Shown here one piece after another: positions 39,177-48,183 of a DNA stretch of 64,000 nt. Below the pieces are notes generated by a model, which was not told where the DNA came from, did no database searches, and saw nothing but the letters and a program-made list of their open reading frames with translations. Position numbers and translations under genes: made by a program. Source of the stretch: Alphaproteobacteria bacterium (GTDB taxonomy: Bacteria > Pseudomonadota > Alphaproteobacteria > Micavibrionales > Micavibrionaceae); NCBI GenBank assembly GCA_021776025.1, contig JAJFGR010000007.1:310001-374000 (forward strand), in the 5' to 3' direction. The first letter of the stretch is position 1, and each line of letters starts with the position of its first letter.

Positions 39177-39830
39177 ATGTCTATTCGTTTAAGTGATCAA
39201 GATATCTCTCGTGAGCTCTATTGTTACAGTCAGCCAGGGCCCGTGGGGCTTATGCGGGCCCATGTGGTTGCGGCTATACAAAAAGAGATACTCTTTAAAG
39301 GTGAAGAGGCATTAAAGCATGCGAAGGCTGCGTACTTTATGGCTTTGATAGTGTCTATTTGCCATGCTCTGGAAAAAGGAAAAAAAACACCAGAGGTTGC
39401 TAAGAGCTTTTTCAATGCAGCAGATATTAGCTCGGTCTCCTCTGAAATTATGACTGGTAAGTATGATGAGGGTATGCCTAGTCATGCTGTGAGTGAAAAA
39501 GCAAAAATAAACGCTAAAATGACTGCAACTGAAAACTTACATTTACTGTTTCAGATTGCTCATGTCAGTTTTCAAAAGAATAGCTTTATTGAAGTTGCAA
39601 AGTTAAAAGAAACATTCAAACAGACAATTGAAGATAATCTCTGGCCGCAAGATTTTATTGATATGATGAGGGGCGTGTTTGTAATGGATCTTTCGCAGGC
39701 TGATAATAGCGAAGTGGATTCAATAATGGCCATAAGTAATGAGGCTTTTTATGAGACTATTGCTATGGCTAAAAAACTGCACGGTGATTACGATGATTTA
39801 AGACTCGGTGAGTACCTGCATTTAAACTAA
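39177..39830 (+). CDS. Helical protein of unknown function
   Basis: 217 residues, predicted mostly alpha-helical and soluble, no signal peptide, no recognised motif. It is divergent from the nucleotidyltransferase gene with 151 AT-rich bases between the starts, and its stop overlaps the convergent phaC stop by four bases. Codon use is AT-rich, as in its partner, so the two probably arrived or evolve together (inference). Confidence 0.6.
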   Translation: MSIRLSDQDISRELYCYSQPGPVGLMRAHVVAAIQKEILFKGEEALKHAKAAYFMALIVSICHALEKGKKTPEVAKSFFNAADISSVSSEIMTGKYDEGMPSHAVSEKAKINAKMTATENLHLLFQIAHVSFQKNSFIEVAKLKETFKQTIEDNLWPQDFIDMMRGVFVMDLSQADNSEVDSIMAISNEAFYETIAMAKKLHGDYDDLRLGEYLHLN

Positions 39831-41689
39831 TCGCTTTTTACCATCACATACCGGCCTGGAGCGGGTTCGATTGAATTTTTGATCTTGCGGGCTTTGGTTT
39901 TTTCGCCGCCATAATCTTTGAGCCAATTACTCCAGTGCGGCCACCATGAGCCGGCCGTTTCTTTTGCCCCTTCCATCCAGTCATCGGCGATGCCGGGCGT
40001 TTCGTCCGCGCTCCAGAAACAATATTTATTCTTTGAGGGTGGGTTGACCACCCCGGCGATGTGGCCGGAGGCTGCGAGGGTGAAGGTTTTTGGGCCGCTG
40101 ACGAGCTGCGTTGTTGCGTAGGTCGCTTTCCACGGGGCGATGTGGTCTTCCTTGGTGGAGAGGAAGTAGCAGGGGGCTTTGATTTTGCTGATATCAATTT
40201 TCACGCCATCAATCTCAATGCCGCCGGCTTTGGGGAGTAAATTGTCGCGGTACATATTGCGCAGGTAAAAGGTGTGCATTTTCGCGGGCATGTTGGTGGA
40301 ATCATCGTTCCAATACAGCAAGTCGAACGGGAAGGGTTCTTTGCCCATTAGGTAGTTATTCACCACGAAAGACCAGATAAGGTCGTTGGCGCGCAGGAGG
40401 CTGAAGGTACGTTGTAGTTCCTCGGCCTTCAAAATACCTTTGCTTTCCATTGACTTAATCATGTCGTCGATTTGTTCATTATCCATGAAGAGTTTCATGT
40501 CGCCAGCATCGGCGAAATCAACCAATGTGGTGAGGAAGGTGGCAGAGGCAATGCGGCTGGCTTGTTTCTTTACGGTGAGATAGGCCATGGTTGTTGATAG
40601 GAGTGTCCCGCCAAGGCAATAACCGATGGCGTTGCAATCTGGTTCGCCAGTGATCTCTTCGATCTGATCCAGTGCAGCGATAACCCCTTCATGCATATAG
40701 GAGTCGAACCCTTTTTGCGCCAATTTTGCGTCTGGGTTGACCCATGAGATGCAAAATACTGTGTGGCCTTGTTCGACGGCCCAACGGATGAATGAGGTTT
40801 CTGCTTGTAAATCAAGGATGTAGTATTTGTTAATCCATGGCGTGACGATGAGCAGAGGGCGTTTAGAGACTTCCTGCGTTTGCGGTTCATATTGGATGAG
40901 CTGCATGAGGTCATTCTCATAAACGACATGGCCGGGGGTAACGGCTATATTTTCGCCGAGCGTAAAGGCGTCATAATTTGTCGTGCTGATTTTGAGTTGG
41001 CCTTGGCCGCGCTCGATATCTTCGTGCATATTTTGTAGGCCGCGCACAAGGTTCTCGCCACCGCTTTTCAAGGTCTCGGCCAGAACATCAGGGTTGGTCA
41101 TGGCGAAGTTGGATGGGGACAGTGCATCCATCATTAGTTTGGATGAAAAGGCGAGTTTCTTTTTATCCTGCTCGGACAAACCTTCAGCGTTTTCAATATT
41201 TTGCTGCACAAAATCGCAGGCTAGCAGGTAGTATTGTTTCAGAAAATCAAAGAAAACGCTGTCGTTCCAAGCTTCTGATTTAAATCTGCGGTCACCTTTA
41301 TCCGGTTCTATAACGGGCTGGCTTTCCATTCCCCATAATTTATTCATGCTGGATTGCCAAAGCTCGGCCTGTTTCTGGCTGTGTTTCATCTGCATTTCCC
41401 ACATTTTCATCGGGTTTTGCATCATTGTACTCATGAGGTTCATTGAGGATTGGCTGACATTCATGGGGTCAGGGTCAAAACTCTCCGTAGCTGCGGAGGA
41501 GGAGGCGCCTTCCTGCATGCGCTGCACCATATCCATGAACAGGGGTTGTGATTGCTGATAAGCGTTCATAAGGGCTTGAGAAAGCTGAGTAGGATCAGGC
41601 AGGGCATCAAGCTGTTTTTGCATATGAGCTCTTTGGGCTTCCTGATTATCATTGAGCGGCGAGCGCTTATTATGTTTTCGATCAGCCAT
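39827..41689 (-). CDS. phaC: Class I polyhydroxyalkanoate synthase
   Basis: Polymerises (R)-3-hydroxyacyl-CoA into PHA granules. 620 residues from Met at 41689 (an upstream in-frame Met at 41710 would add seven). The lipase-like box is GYCLGGTLL with catalytic Cys358; later LLYWNDDSTNMPAKMH and the C-terminal ASGHIAGVVNPP with the catalytic His are present. The first 130 residues are Met/Gln rich and longer than usual. No phaA, phaB or phasin gene is nearby. Confidence 0.94.
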   Translation of the reverse strand: MADRKHNKRSPLNDNQEAQRAHMQKQLDALPDPTQLSQALMNAYQQSQPLFMDMVQRMQEGASSSAATESFDPDPMNVSQSSMNLMSTMMQNPMKMWEMQMKHSQKQAELWQSSMNKLWGMESQPVIEPDKGDRRFKSEAWNDSVFFDFLKQYYLLACDFVQQNIENAEGLSEQDKKKLAFSSKLMMDALSPSNFAMTNPDVLAETLKSGGENLVRGLQNMHEDIERGQGQLKISTTNYDAFTLGENIAVTPGHVVYENDLMQLIQYEPQTQEVSKRPLLIVTPWINKYYILDLQAETSFIRWAVEQGHTVFCISWVNPDAKLAQKGFDSYMHEGVIAALDQIEEITGEPDCNAIGYCLGGTLLSTTMAYLTVKKQASRIASATFLTTLVDFADAGDMKLFMDNEQIDDMIKSMESKGILKAEELQRTFSLLRANDLIWSFVVNNYLMGKEPFPFDLLYWNDDSTNMPAKMHTFYLRNMYRDNLLPKAGGIEIDGVKIDISKIKAPCYFLSTKEDHIAPWKATYATTQLVSGPKTFTLAASGHIAGVVNPPSKNKYCFWSADETPGIADDWMEGAKETAGSWWPHWSNWLKDYGGEKTKARKIKNSIEPAPGRYVMVKSD

Positions 41690-41741
41690 ATTGTAAAAAA
41701 CCTGAACCATTCTCTAATCATCACTTTGTAAGGATATGAAA

Positions 41742-41815
41742 TTGCAACATAAATGCAGCAAAGAAAATGTGACTATACACAAAAATGCAGCATAAAGCGA
41801 TAAAAACTGCACAAA
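41742..41815. promoter_or_regulatory. TGCA-rich motif cluster between phaC and the OmpA-like gene
   Basis: Four related octamers occur: TTGCAACA (41742), ATGCAGCA (41753), ATGCAGCA (41785) and CTGCACAA (41808). PhaR regulators of PHA genes bind TGC-rich sites, so this may be an operator region. Chance in AT-rich DNA cannot be excluded. Confidence 0.3.
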
Positions 41816-41891
41816 AATTCTTATGTATGACCTGCGTATAACCTCTTGTAGAGGCTTGAACGGAACATGAGAATCGTTTGAAAATGATTCT

Positions 41892-42725
41892 ATGAACACA
41901 CTGCGCACATCATTCCCCCGTTTTCTTTGCATTTTCTGTGCCAGCATTTTGCTGCCATTGCTGCTTGGGGGTTGTTCGTATTTTGATACCAGCGAGCATG
42001 AAGAGCTGCGGGTTAGCAAATCTGTCGAAGATATTGAGGTTATAGAGGAGCCTGTTATTGCACCGGCACCTATTACTGCTGCTGAGGCGATTGTGCGTAA
42101 TACTGATGGCCGGGTGCAGGTTTTTGATCTTGATGGGCCGGCACAGCAAGCGCCATATTATGACGCACGGGCAACTGCTCAACCTATGCCTGTACAGCCG
42201 CTTAATGCTTCCGCGCCTGTGCCGCGCGTTTTCGCTGCCAATCCTAGTGTAGAGATTTTCCCGTTTGAAGATTTTGCGCCTACACCGATTGCTGCGCCGA
42301 TGCAAGCTAGCCCGCCGCCGCCGGTGGAACAGGTGATGCGCCATGAGGAAGATTATGTTGCAGTTGAGGGGCATGGTGGCAATAAGGTTATTGTCTATTT
42401 TGGTCACGATTCCACGGCGCTCTCACAGGCCGCGCTTAGTAAGGTTCAATCGGTAGCCAGCCAGTTTAATCAGGCTTCTGGCGGCGGCATTACCGTCGAA
42501 GGGCATTCCAGCGTTAAAGCGAATTATGATGATGCGGCCCAGCGTAAGATTGTGAACCTTAAAATCTCGATGGACCGGGCTTTTGCGGTGGCGCGTTCGC
42601 TTATTCAAAGCGGGGTTCCTGCTGATTTTGTGCGCGTTATGGCGTGGGGCGATGTGCGCCCGCCAATGCAAACAGATGGAAAAACAGCGGAAGATGCTGC
42701 AAGACGGGTTGAAATTTCTCGCTAA
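41892..42725 (+). CDS. OmpA-family lipoprotein
   Basis: 277 residues. Lipoprotein signal with lipobox LLGGC (Cys28), then a Pro/Ala-rich low-complexity linker (about 55-150), and a C-terminal OmpA-like peptidoglycan-binding domain (about 165-277) with ITVEGHSS and DAARRVEISR. It probably tethers the outer membrane to peptidoglycan. Divergent from phaC; hom follows after 58 bases. Confidence 0.83.
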   Translation: MNTLRTSFPRFLCIFCASILLPLLLGGCSYFDTSEHEELRVSKSVEDIEVIEEPVIAPAPITAAEAIVRNTDGRVQVFDLDGPAQQAPYYDARATAQPMPVQPLNASAPVPRVFAANPSVEIFPFEDFAPTPIAAPMQASPPPPVEQVMRHEEDYVAVEGHGGNKVIVYFGHDSTALSQAALSKVQSVASQFNQASGGGITVEGHSSVKANYDDAAQRKIVNLKISMDRAFAVARSLIQSGVPADFVRVMAWGDVRPPMQTDGKTAEDAARRVEISR

Positions 42726-42783
42726 ATCCTTACCAATACACTCTATTATTTTTACGGTATTCTTTTATTGAAAGGTCGAAAGC

Positions 42784-44091
42784 ATGGCTGCCAAGGATCT
42801 TGGAGCACTTCGTTTGGGAATTGCCGGGCTAGGAACGGTCGGGGCTGGCGTTGTTAAAATCATCGAAAAACATGGTGATATGCTGGCTATGCGCGCTGGG
42901 CGCGCGATAGAAATTACAGCTGTGTCCGCGCGGGATGTCGCGAAAGATCGGGGGGTTGATTTGTCCTCCTACGATTGGGTTGATGATGCCAATGATTTAG
43001 CTTCTCGGACGGACGTTGATGTGGTTGTAGAAATGATTGGCGGCTCTGAGGGGCTGGCCTATGATTTGGTCAAGGCTGCGCTCTCCAACGGTAAACATGT
43101 TGTTACAGCCAATAAAGCGCTGCTGGCCCATCACGGGTTTGAGCTGGCTAAACTTGCCGAGGATAATAATGTCTCTCTAGCGTATGAGGCCGCCGTTGCT
43201 GGTGGTATTCCCATCATTAAAGCCATGCGTGAGGGGTTTGCGGGCAACCAGATTGACGGCGTGTTCGGCATTCTCAACGGCACTTGTAACTACATGCTGA
43301 CGGCCATGCGCGAAACGGGCCGTGACTTTGATGTCATCCTCAAAGAAGCTCAAGACGCCGGTTATGCCGAGGCTGACCCTAGCTTTGATATTGATGGGAT
43401 CGATGCGGGGCATAAACTCTGTTTGCTTTCATCTATTGCCTTCGGGGTAAAGCCGGATTTTGGCAATCTGCAAATTACCGGCATTCGCGGCATTACTGCG
43501 GAAGATATCGCCTATGCGGATGAGCTTGGTTATCGCATAAAATTACTCGGCATGGCCAAGCGCATTGATGGGGAGTTGATGCAGGTGATGGAGCCTTGTC
43601 TTGTGCCGCTGTCCAATCCGATGGGCGTGATTGAAGATGTTTATAACGCGGTGTTTGTTGCCTGCGATGCGTTGGAAACCCCACTTCTCAGCGGCAGGGG
43701 TGCGGGCGAACAGCCGACCGCCTCGGCGGTGATGAGCGATGTTGTCGATATTGCCCGCGGGTTTAATGTGTCGACGTTTGGTATTCCAGCTGATCAGTTG
43801 CAAGATCCAAACTGGATGGCTTTGGAAGATACGCATGGTCGTTATTATCTGCGCCTTATGGTGCTAGATCAGCCGGGCGTTATTGCTGATATTTCTGCGA
43901 TTTTGCGGGACGAGAATATTTCGATTGAAGGGCTTATTCAACGTTCCCGAGACCCGGATCAGCCTGTTCCGGTTGTTTTGACTACCCATGATGTGCGTCA
44001 TGGGGCACTGGTTAAGGCCTGCGCCGCGTTCAAAGCTCTGGAGGCGGTTACGGAAGAGCCTTGTCTGATACGCATTGAAGAGCTAGAGTAG
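42784..44091 (+). CDS. hom: Homoserine dehydrogenase
   Basis: NAD(P)H-dependent reduction of aspartate semialdehyde to homoserine for threonine and methionine. 435 residues: Rossmann domain (GIAGLGTVGAGVVKII), catalytic region with VTANKALLA, NGTCNYMLTAM and EADPSFDIDGIDAGHKL, and a C-terminal ACT domain (about 355-435) that suggests feedback by threonine. GAAAGG precedes the start. First gene of the hom-glpX-recJ operon. Confidence 0.96.
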   Translation: MAAKDLGALRLGIAGLGTVGAGVVKIIEKHGDMLAMRAGRAIEITAVSARDVAKDRGVDLSSYDWVDDANDLASRTDVDVVVEMIGGSEGLAYDLVKAALSNGKHVVTANKALLAHHGFELAKLAEDNNVSLAYEAAVAGGIPIIKAMREGFAGNQIDGVFGILNGTCNYMLTAMRETGRDFDVILKEAQDAGYAEADPSFDIDGIDAGHKLCLLSSIAFGVKPDFGNLQITGIRGITAEDIAYADELGYRIKLLGMAKRIDGELMQVMEPCLVPLSNPMGVIEDVYNAVFVACDALETPLLSGRGAGEQPTASAVMSDVVDIARGFNVSTFGIPADQLQDPNWMALEDTHGRYYLRLMVLDQPGVIADISAILRDENISIEGLIQRSRDPDQPVPVVLTTHDVRHGALVKACAAFKALEAVTEEPCLIRIEELE

Positions 44092-44096
44092 CGCCT

Positions 44097-45113
44097 ATGA
44101 CAAACGCAGAAAGAAAAAACACTATGCCCGAAGCAGAGAATTTTATGGATCGTAACCTTGCGATGGAGCTTGCGCGCGTAACCGAAGCAGCAGCCTTGGC
44201 GGCATCAAAGCTTGTTGGGCGCGGCGATAAGGTTGCTGCTGACCAAGTGGCGGTGGATGCGATGCGCGATGCGCTGAACTCTCTACATATTCACGGCACG
44301 GTCGTTATTGGCGAAGGTGAGCGCGATGAAGCGCCGATGCTTTATATTGGTGAAGAAGTTGGCGATGGCAAAGGGCCGGAGATTGATATTGCTCTCGATC
44401 CTTTGGAAGGCACAGATATTACAGCGGCTGGCGGAACGAACGCTTTGGCTGTTGTCGCGATGACGGATAAAGGCGGATTTTTGAATGCGCCCGATACTTA
44501 TATGGATAAGATTGCTGTTGGGCCTGGTATCGACCCAAATATTTTAGATCTTGATGCACCGATTGGTGATGTGCTTGCCAAGGTTGCCAAGCAAAAAGAT
44601 GGTCAGGTGAATGATCTGAATGTCTGTATTCTTGATCGCCCGCGCCATGAGAACTTGATTAAAGGTGTGCGCGAGGCTGGTGCGCGGATCACGCTGATTG
44701 GTGATGGAGATGTTAGCGCGGTGATTGCGACGACTGACCCTGACACCGGGATTGATCTCTATGTCGGTAATGGTGGTGCCCCTGAAGGGGTTTTGGCTGC
44801 GGCCGCATTGCAGTGCATAGGCGGGTCAATGCTGGGTCGTTTGGTGTTTCATACGGATGTTGAGCGCGAGCGAGCGGAAAAATGGGGTATTACAGATTTG
44901 AACGCGATCTACACGACAGATGATTTGGCCAAGGGTGATAATGTGATGTTTGCGGCTACCGGCGTGACAGACGGCACGATGCTGCGTGGGGTGCGCCGCT
45001 TTCCCGGCGGGGCGAAAACCTCGACGATCGTGATGCGGTCTAAGTCCGGTACAGTGCGCCGCATTGAGGCAACGCATAATCTGCGCCGGAAAACTTGGAT
45101 TAAGTCTATTTAA
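44097..45113 (+). CDS. glpX: Class II fructose-1,6-bisphosphatase
   Basis: Gluconeogenic phosphatase. 338 residues; Met10 (44124) is an alternative start giving the usual MPEAENFMDRNLAMELARV. Metal sites: IGEGERDEAPML and ALDPLEGTD. The C-terminus has NLRRKTW. Lies five bases after hom and 17 before recJ. Confidence 0.94.
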   Translation: MTNAERKNTMPEAENFMDRNLAMELARVTEAAALAASKLVGRGDKVAADQVAVDAMRDALNSLHIHGTVVIGEGERDEAPMLYIGEEVGDGKGPEIDIALDPLEGTDITAAGGTNALAVVAMTDKGGFLNAPDTYMDKIAVGPGIDPNILDLDAPIGDVLAKVAKQKDGQVNDLNVCILDRPRHENLIKGVREAGARITLIGDGDVSAVIATTDPDTGIDLYVGNGGAPEGVLAAAALQCIGGSMLGRLVFHTDVERERAEKWGITDLNAIYTTDDLAKGDNVMFAATGVTDGTMLRGVRRFPGGAKTSTIVMRSKSGTVRRIEATHNLRRKTWIKSI

Positions 45114-45130
45114 GCTTTACGCTGCCTTTT

Positions 45131-46909
45131 ATGGATTCTCTTTCTTTAAATAAAGCCCAGTGGGTGATGCCGGATGCTGATCTCTCAATTGTTGAGAAGA
45201 TTGTGCGGGCGCATGATTTGCCGGAAGTGATTGCGCGTCTGCTGGTGCAGCGCGGTGTGGCCCCCGAAGAGATTGAGCGCTTCCTTAATCCTACCTTGAA
45301 GAATGATTTTCCTGATCCGTTTGCGCTGGCGGATATGGATGCGCTTGCGAGCTATATGGCTGAAGCTATAGATGCCAAAAAGCAGATCGCGATTTTTGGA
45401 GATTTTGATGTTGATGGGGCGACGTCTTCGGCGCTGCTCAATCGTTTTCTCAAATATTGCCGCATTGATGCGCCAATCTATATTCCGGGGCGTTTGACGG
45501 AAGGGTACGGGCCGAATGTCGGGGCTTTGCAGAAACTCAAAGATGACGGGGCGGAGATTGTGTTTTTGCTTGATTGCGGGACCACCGCGTTTGATGTGGT
45601 GGAAGCGGGCGCGGCTATGGGGCTAGAGATACTCATTCTCGATCATCATGAAGCGGAGGATAAGCTTCCGGCTGCGAAATTCGTAATTAACCCGAAGCGC
45701 AAGGATGATACATCGGGTTTGGATGTGCTGGCGGCTGTTGGGGTGACGTTTCTGACCTGCGTGGCGATTAATAACAAAATGGGCGGAGATGCGCCGTTGA
45801 AAAGCTGGCTGGATTTGGTGGCGCTTGGCACTGTCTGCGATATGGTGCCGCTGACAGGTGCGAACCGTTTGTTCGTTAAGCATGGGTTTGTGCAGATGCA
45901 AAGTAGCGGCAATGTGGGCCTTAATGCACTTATCGAAGTCTCGCGGATTAGCGGGCCTTTAGAGCCGTATCATGCTGGTTTTGTTTTGGGGCCGCGGATC
46001 AATGCGGGTTCACGGGTGCATAAATCTGATCTTGGGGCTCGGTTGCTGTCGATTGAAGATGCCGGAGAAGCTAATGATATTGCCTGGACTCTCAATGATT
46101 GTAACGACAAACGCAAAGCCATTCAGGGGGAGATGGAACGTGAGGCGCTTGATATGGTCGAGCGGGAGGGGCTGGACCAGCATCCTATCATATTTGTCGC
46201 TTCAGAGAATTTTCACCAAGGCTTAAGCGGTCTTGTTGCCGGTCGCCTCAAAGAAAAATACGGGAAACCTGCGGCGCTTGTGGCGTTTGCGGAGAATGAA
46301 AAGGGCAAGATTGAAGGGCGCGGCAGCGGCCGCTCAATCCCTGGCATTCATATTGCGCAGGCCTTTATTGATGCGCGCAATGAAGAGATTATCCAAAAAG
46401 GCGGCGGGCATGCCATGGCGGGCGGCTTTACGGTGGCCAAAGACCAGGTCGAGGCTTTTAAAGAATTTCTCTATACTCATATAGGCAAGCAAATGGGTTC
46501 TACTGAACCCAATATCCATACGCAGATTGACGGAGTTGTTACGGTGCGCGGGGCTACGCCAGCTTTAGTGCATTTGCTGCAAGATCATATTGGTCCGTTT
46601 GGTGAGAAACACCTAGAGCCGCTCTTCCTGCTGCAGAATGTGCGCGTTCATAGCGCCGATGTTGTTGGAGATGAACATATACGCTGCATGGTTTCAGACT
46701 GGGAAGGCGGCACTAGGATGAAGGCGATGGCGTTTCGCGCTGTGGGCACGCCGCTTGGTGATGCCTTGTTGAAGCAAGGTAAGGCGGCGTTTGATATGCT
46801 CGGTACGCTGAAGATTGATAATTGGGGCGGGCAAGATAAAGTTGAAATGCACATCAAAGATGCCGATTTGCCTGCGGAAGAGCTTGCAGAGCGTACGGCG
46901 ATCCTTTAA
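45131..46909 (+). CDS. recJ: Single-strand-specific 5'-3' exonuclease RecJ
   Basis: DHH/DHHA1 nuclease for recombination and mismatch repair. 592 residues. Motifs: IFGDFDVDGATSSALL, LLDCGTTA, LDHHEAED, and GTVCDMVPL; the DHHA1 part carries GRGSGRSIPGIHI and GGGHAMAGGF, followed by the OB fold. Normal size. Confidence 0.95.
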   Translation: MDSLSLNKAQWVMPDADLSIVEKIVRAHDLPEVIARLLVQRGVAPEEIERFLNPTLKNDFPDPFALADMDALASYMAEAIDAKKQIAIFGDFDVDGATSSALLNRFLKYCRIDAPIYIPGRLTEGYGPNVGALQKLKDDGAEIVFLLDCGTTAFDVVEAGAAMGLEILILDHHEAEDKLPAAKFVINPKRKDDTSGLDVLAAVGVTFLTCVAINNKMGGDAPLKSWLDLVALGTVCDMVPLTGANRLFVKHGFVQMQSSGNVGLNALIEVSRISGPLEPYHAGFVLGPRINAGSRVHKSDLGARLLSIEDAGEANDIAWTLNDCNDKRKAIQGEMEREALDMVEREGLDQHPIIFVASENFHQGLSGLVAGRLKEKYGKPAALVAFAENEKGKIEGRGSGRSIPGIHIAQAFIDARNEEIIQKGGGHAMAGGFTVAKDQVEAFKEFLYTHIGKQMGSTEPNIHTQIDGVVTVRGATPALVHLLQDHIGPFGEKHLEPLFLLQNVRVHSADVVGDEHIRCMVSDWEGGTRMKAMAFRAVGTPLGDALLKQGKAAFDMLGTLKIDNWGGQDKVEMHIKDADLPAEELAERTAIL

Positions 46910-46921
46910 AAGCATTCCACC

Positions 46922-47344
46922 ATGCATGAAAAACACCAAAAGCGGCTCTTCTGGGCCATTGCCCTTTCTGAAACCAGCCATATTTTTTGCTGCGTTTTGC
47001 CGACGGTTATCAGTCTGCTCAGCCTTCTTGCCGGGTTTGGCTTGGTTGTAACCTTGCCGGGCTGGCTGCAGAGTATGCACGGTTTTATGCATGAGTGGGA
47101 ACTAACCATGATTGCGGTGTCTGCGTGTGTCATTGCTTTGGGCTGGGGGCTATATTTTTACAGTAAACGTGCAGAGTGTTGTCATCATACTGGGTGTCAT
47201 CATGCGCCTTGCGGTCCGCGTAAAAATATGGCGAATAAAATTCTGATTGCGGCAACCGTTTTGATGGTTTTCAATGTCGGGATGTATTTTGGCGTGCATC
47301 GTCCGATGGAAGCTGAGCGCATCGAACAGGGTCACGAGCATTAG
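46922..47344 (+). CDS. Small Cys/His-rich membrane protein (MerC-like)
   Basis: 140 residues with three to four membrane segments (about 21-45, 62-80, 105-126). The first contains IFCCVLP, reminiscent of the vicinal Cys pair of MerC-type transporters. Between the second and third lies [13 protein letters not shown] (85-97), a strong soft-metal-binding motif, and both termini have His (HEKH, GHEH). A metal transport or metal-trafficking role is likely, but the metal cannot be told. No mer operon is nearby. It is 12 bases after recJ and its stop overlaps the convergent hisI. Confidence 0.68.
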   Translation: MHEKHQKRLFWAIALSETSHIFCCVLPTVISLLSLLAGFGLVVTLPGWLQSMHGFMHEWELTMIAVSACVIALGWGLYFYSKRAECCHHTGCHHAPCGPRKNMANKILIAATVLMVFNVGMYFGVHRPMEAERIEQGHEH

Positions 47345-47718
47345 CCTTTGTTAATGAACCTTAATTGACCCGTTTCTAGATCCACTTCTCTATAAAAGCA
47401 GTTCTTGCGACCTGTGTGGCAGGCAGGGCCAGCCTCGGCGGTGACCCATATGCAATCTTGATCGCAGTCTGTACGCATGTTGACAACTATTTGAATATTG
47501 CCGCTTGTTGCGCCTTTATGCCAGAGCTCGGTGCGGCTGCGGGACCAATAATGAATTTCACCTGTTTCCATGGTTTTACGCAGCGCCTCTTCATTCATAA
47601 ACGCAAACATCAGGACTTCGCCGGTTACTGCGCTTGTCGTGATGCAAGGGATGAGACCTGCATCATCAAAGCGCGGGGTGAATTCGAGGGTTTCTTCTAA
47701 AGTTTTTTTATCGCTCAT
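47341..47718 (-). CDS. hisI: Phosphoribosyl-AMP cyclohydrolase
   Basis: Third step of histidine synthesis. 125 residues, normal for the single-domain form without HisE. Metal and catalytic sites are intact: [24 protein letters not shown], and [10 protein letters not shown]. It stands apart from other his genes, as often in Alphaproteobacteria. Confidence 0.95.
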   Translation of the reverse strand: MSDKKTLEETLEFTPRFDDAGLIPCITTSAVTGEVLMFAFMNEEALRKTMETGEIHYWSRSRTELWHKGATSGNIQIVVNMRTDCDQDCIWVTAEAGPACHTGRKNCFYREVDLETGQLRFINKG

Positions 47719-47727
47719 TAGGTATCT

Positions 47728-48183
47728 CTAACGGCGGAAGCGGACTTTATCAACCCAGATGCGCTCATCATATTTATAAAAAAATTGTTTTGAAGTTGTT
47801 CTAGGGTCTTTGAATACGCAATAGATCTCGGTTGCCGTTGTGCTTTTGTTGATGTTACGAATGCCGGAATCCAGAAAAATGACCTTTGGATATTTGACAT
47901 GTTTGAGGGGGATCGTTTCTCCGTTTACTCGCACTTCGTGCAAATCACCCCTTCCCATCACTAAGCGTTTAGGGTCAGCCATGACCCAATCAAATGAATT
48001 TTCACAAAGAATTGCGGCTAATTTGAGTTCGCCATTGACCTGTTCATGATATTTTTGGTCGTAACCAAAGCCAAAAACGACATAGCCAATACCAAGAAGG
48101 ATGATGGTGGCGACAATCAGCTTGCCATTTGCTTGGTCTCTGAACCATCTGCGGGTGTTATCAAGCCAGTCTTCGTTGCTCAT
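47728..48183 (-). CDS. Single-pass membrane protein of unknown function
   Basis: 151 residues with one N-terminal membrane helix (about 22-42, KLIVATIILLGIGYVVFGFG) and a beta-rich extracytoplasmic domain. I do not recognise the family. The start at 48183 is firm because it overlaps the upstream gshB stop in ATGA, so it is translationally coupled to glutathione synthetase. Role unknown. Confidence 0.65.
   Translation of the reverse strand: MSNEDWLDNTRRWFRDQANGKLIVATIILLGIGYVVFGFGYDQKYHEQVNGELKLAAILCENSFDWVMADPKRLVMGRGDLHEVRVNGETIPLKHVKYPKVIFLDSGIRNINKSTTATEIYCVFKDPRTTSKQFFYKYDERIWVDKVRFRR

Noticed and set aside
38186-39830. Nucleotidyltransferase pair as a classic MNT/HEPN toxin-antitoxin system
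   Set aside because: No HEPN Rx4-6H motif is visible in the partner, the genes are divergent instead of a tight operon, and the nucleotidyltransferase is larger than MNT antitoxins.
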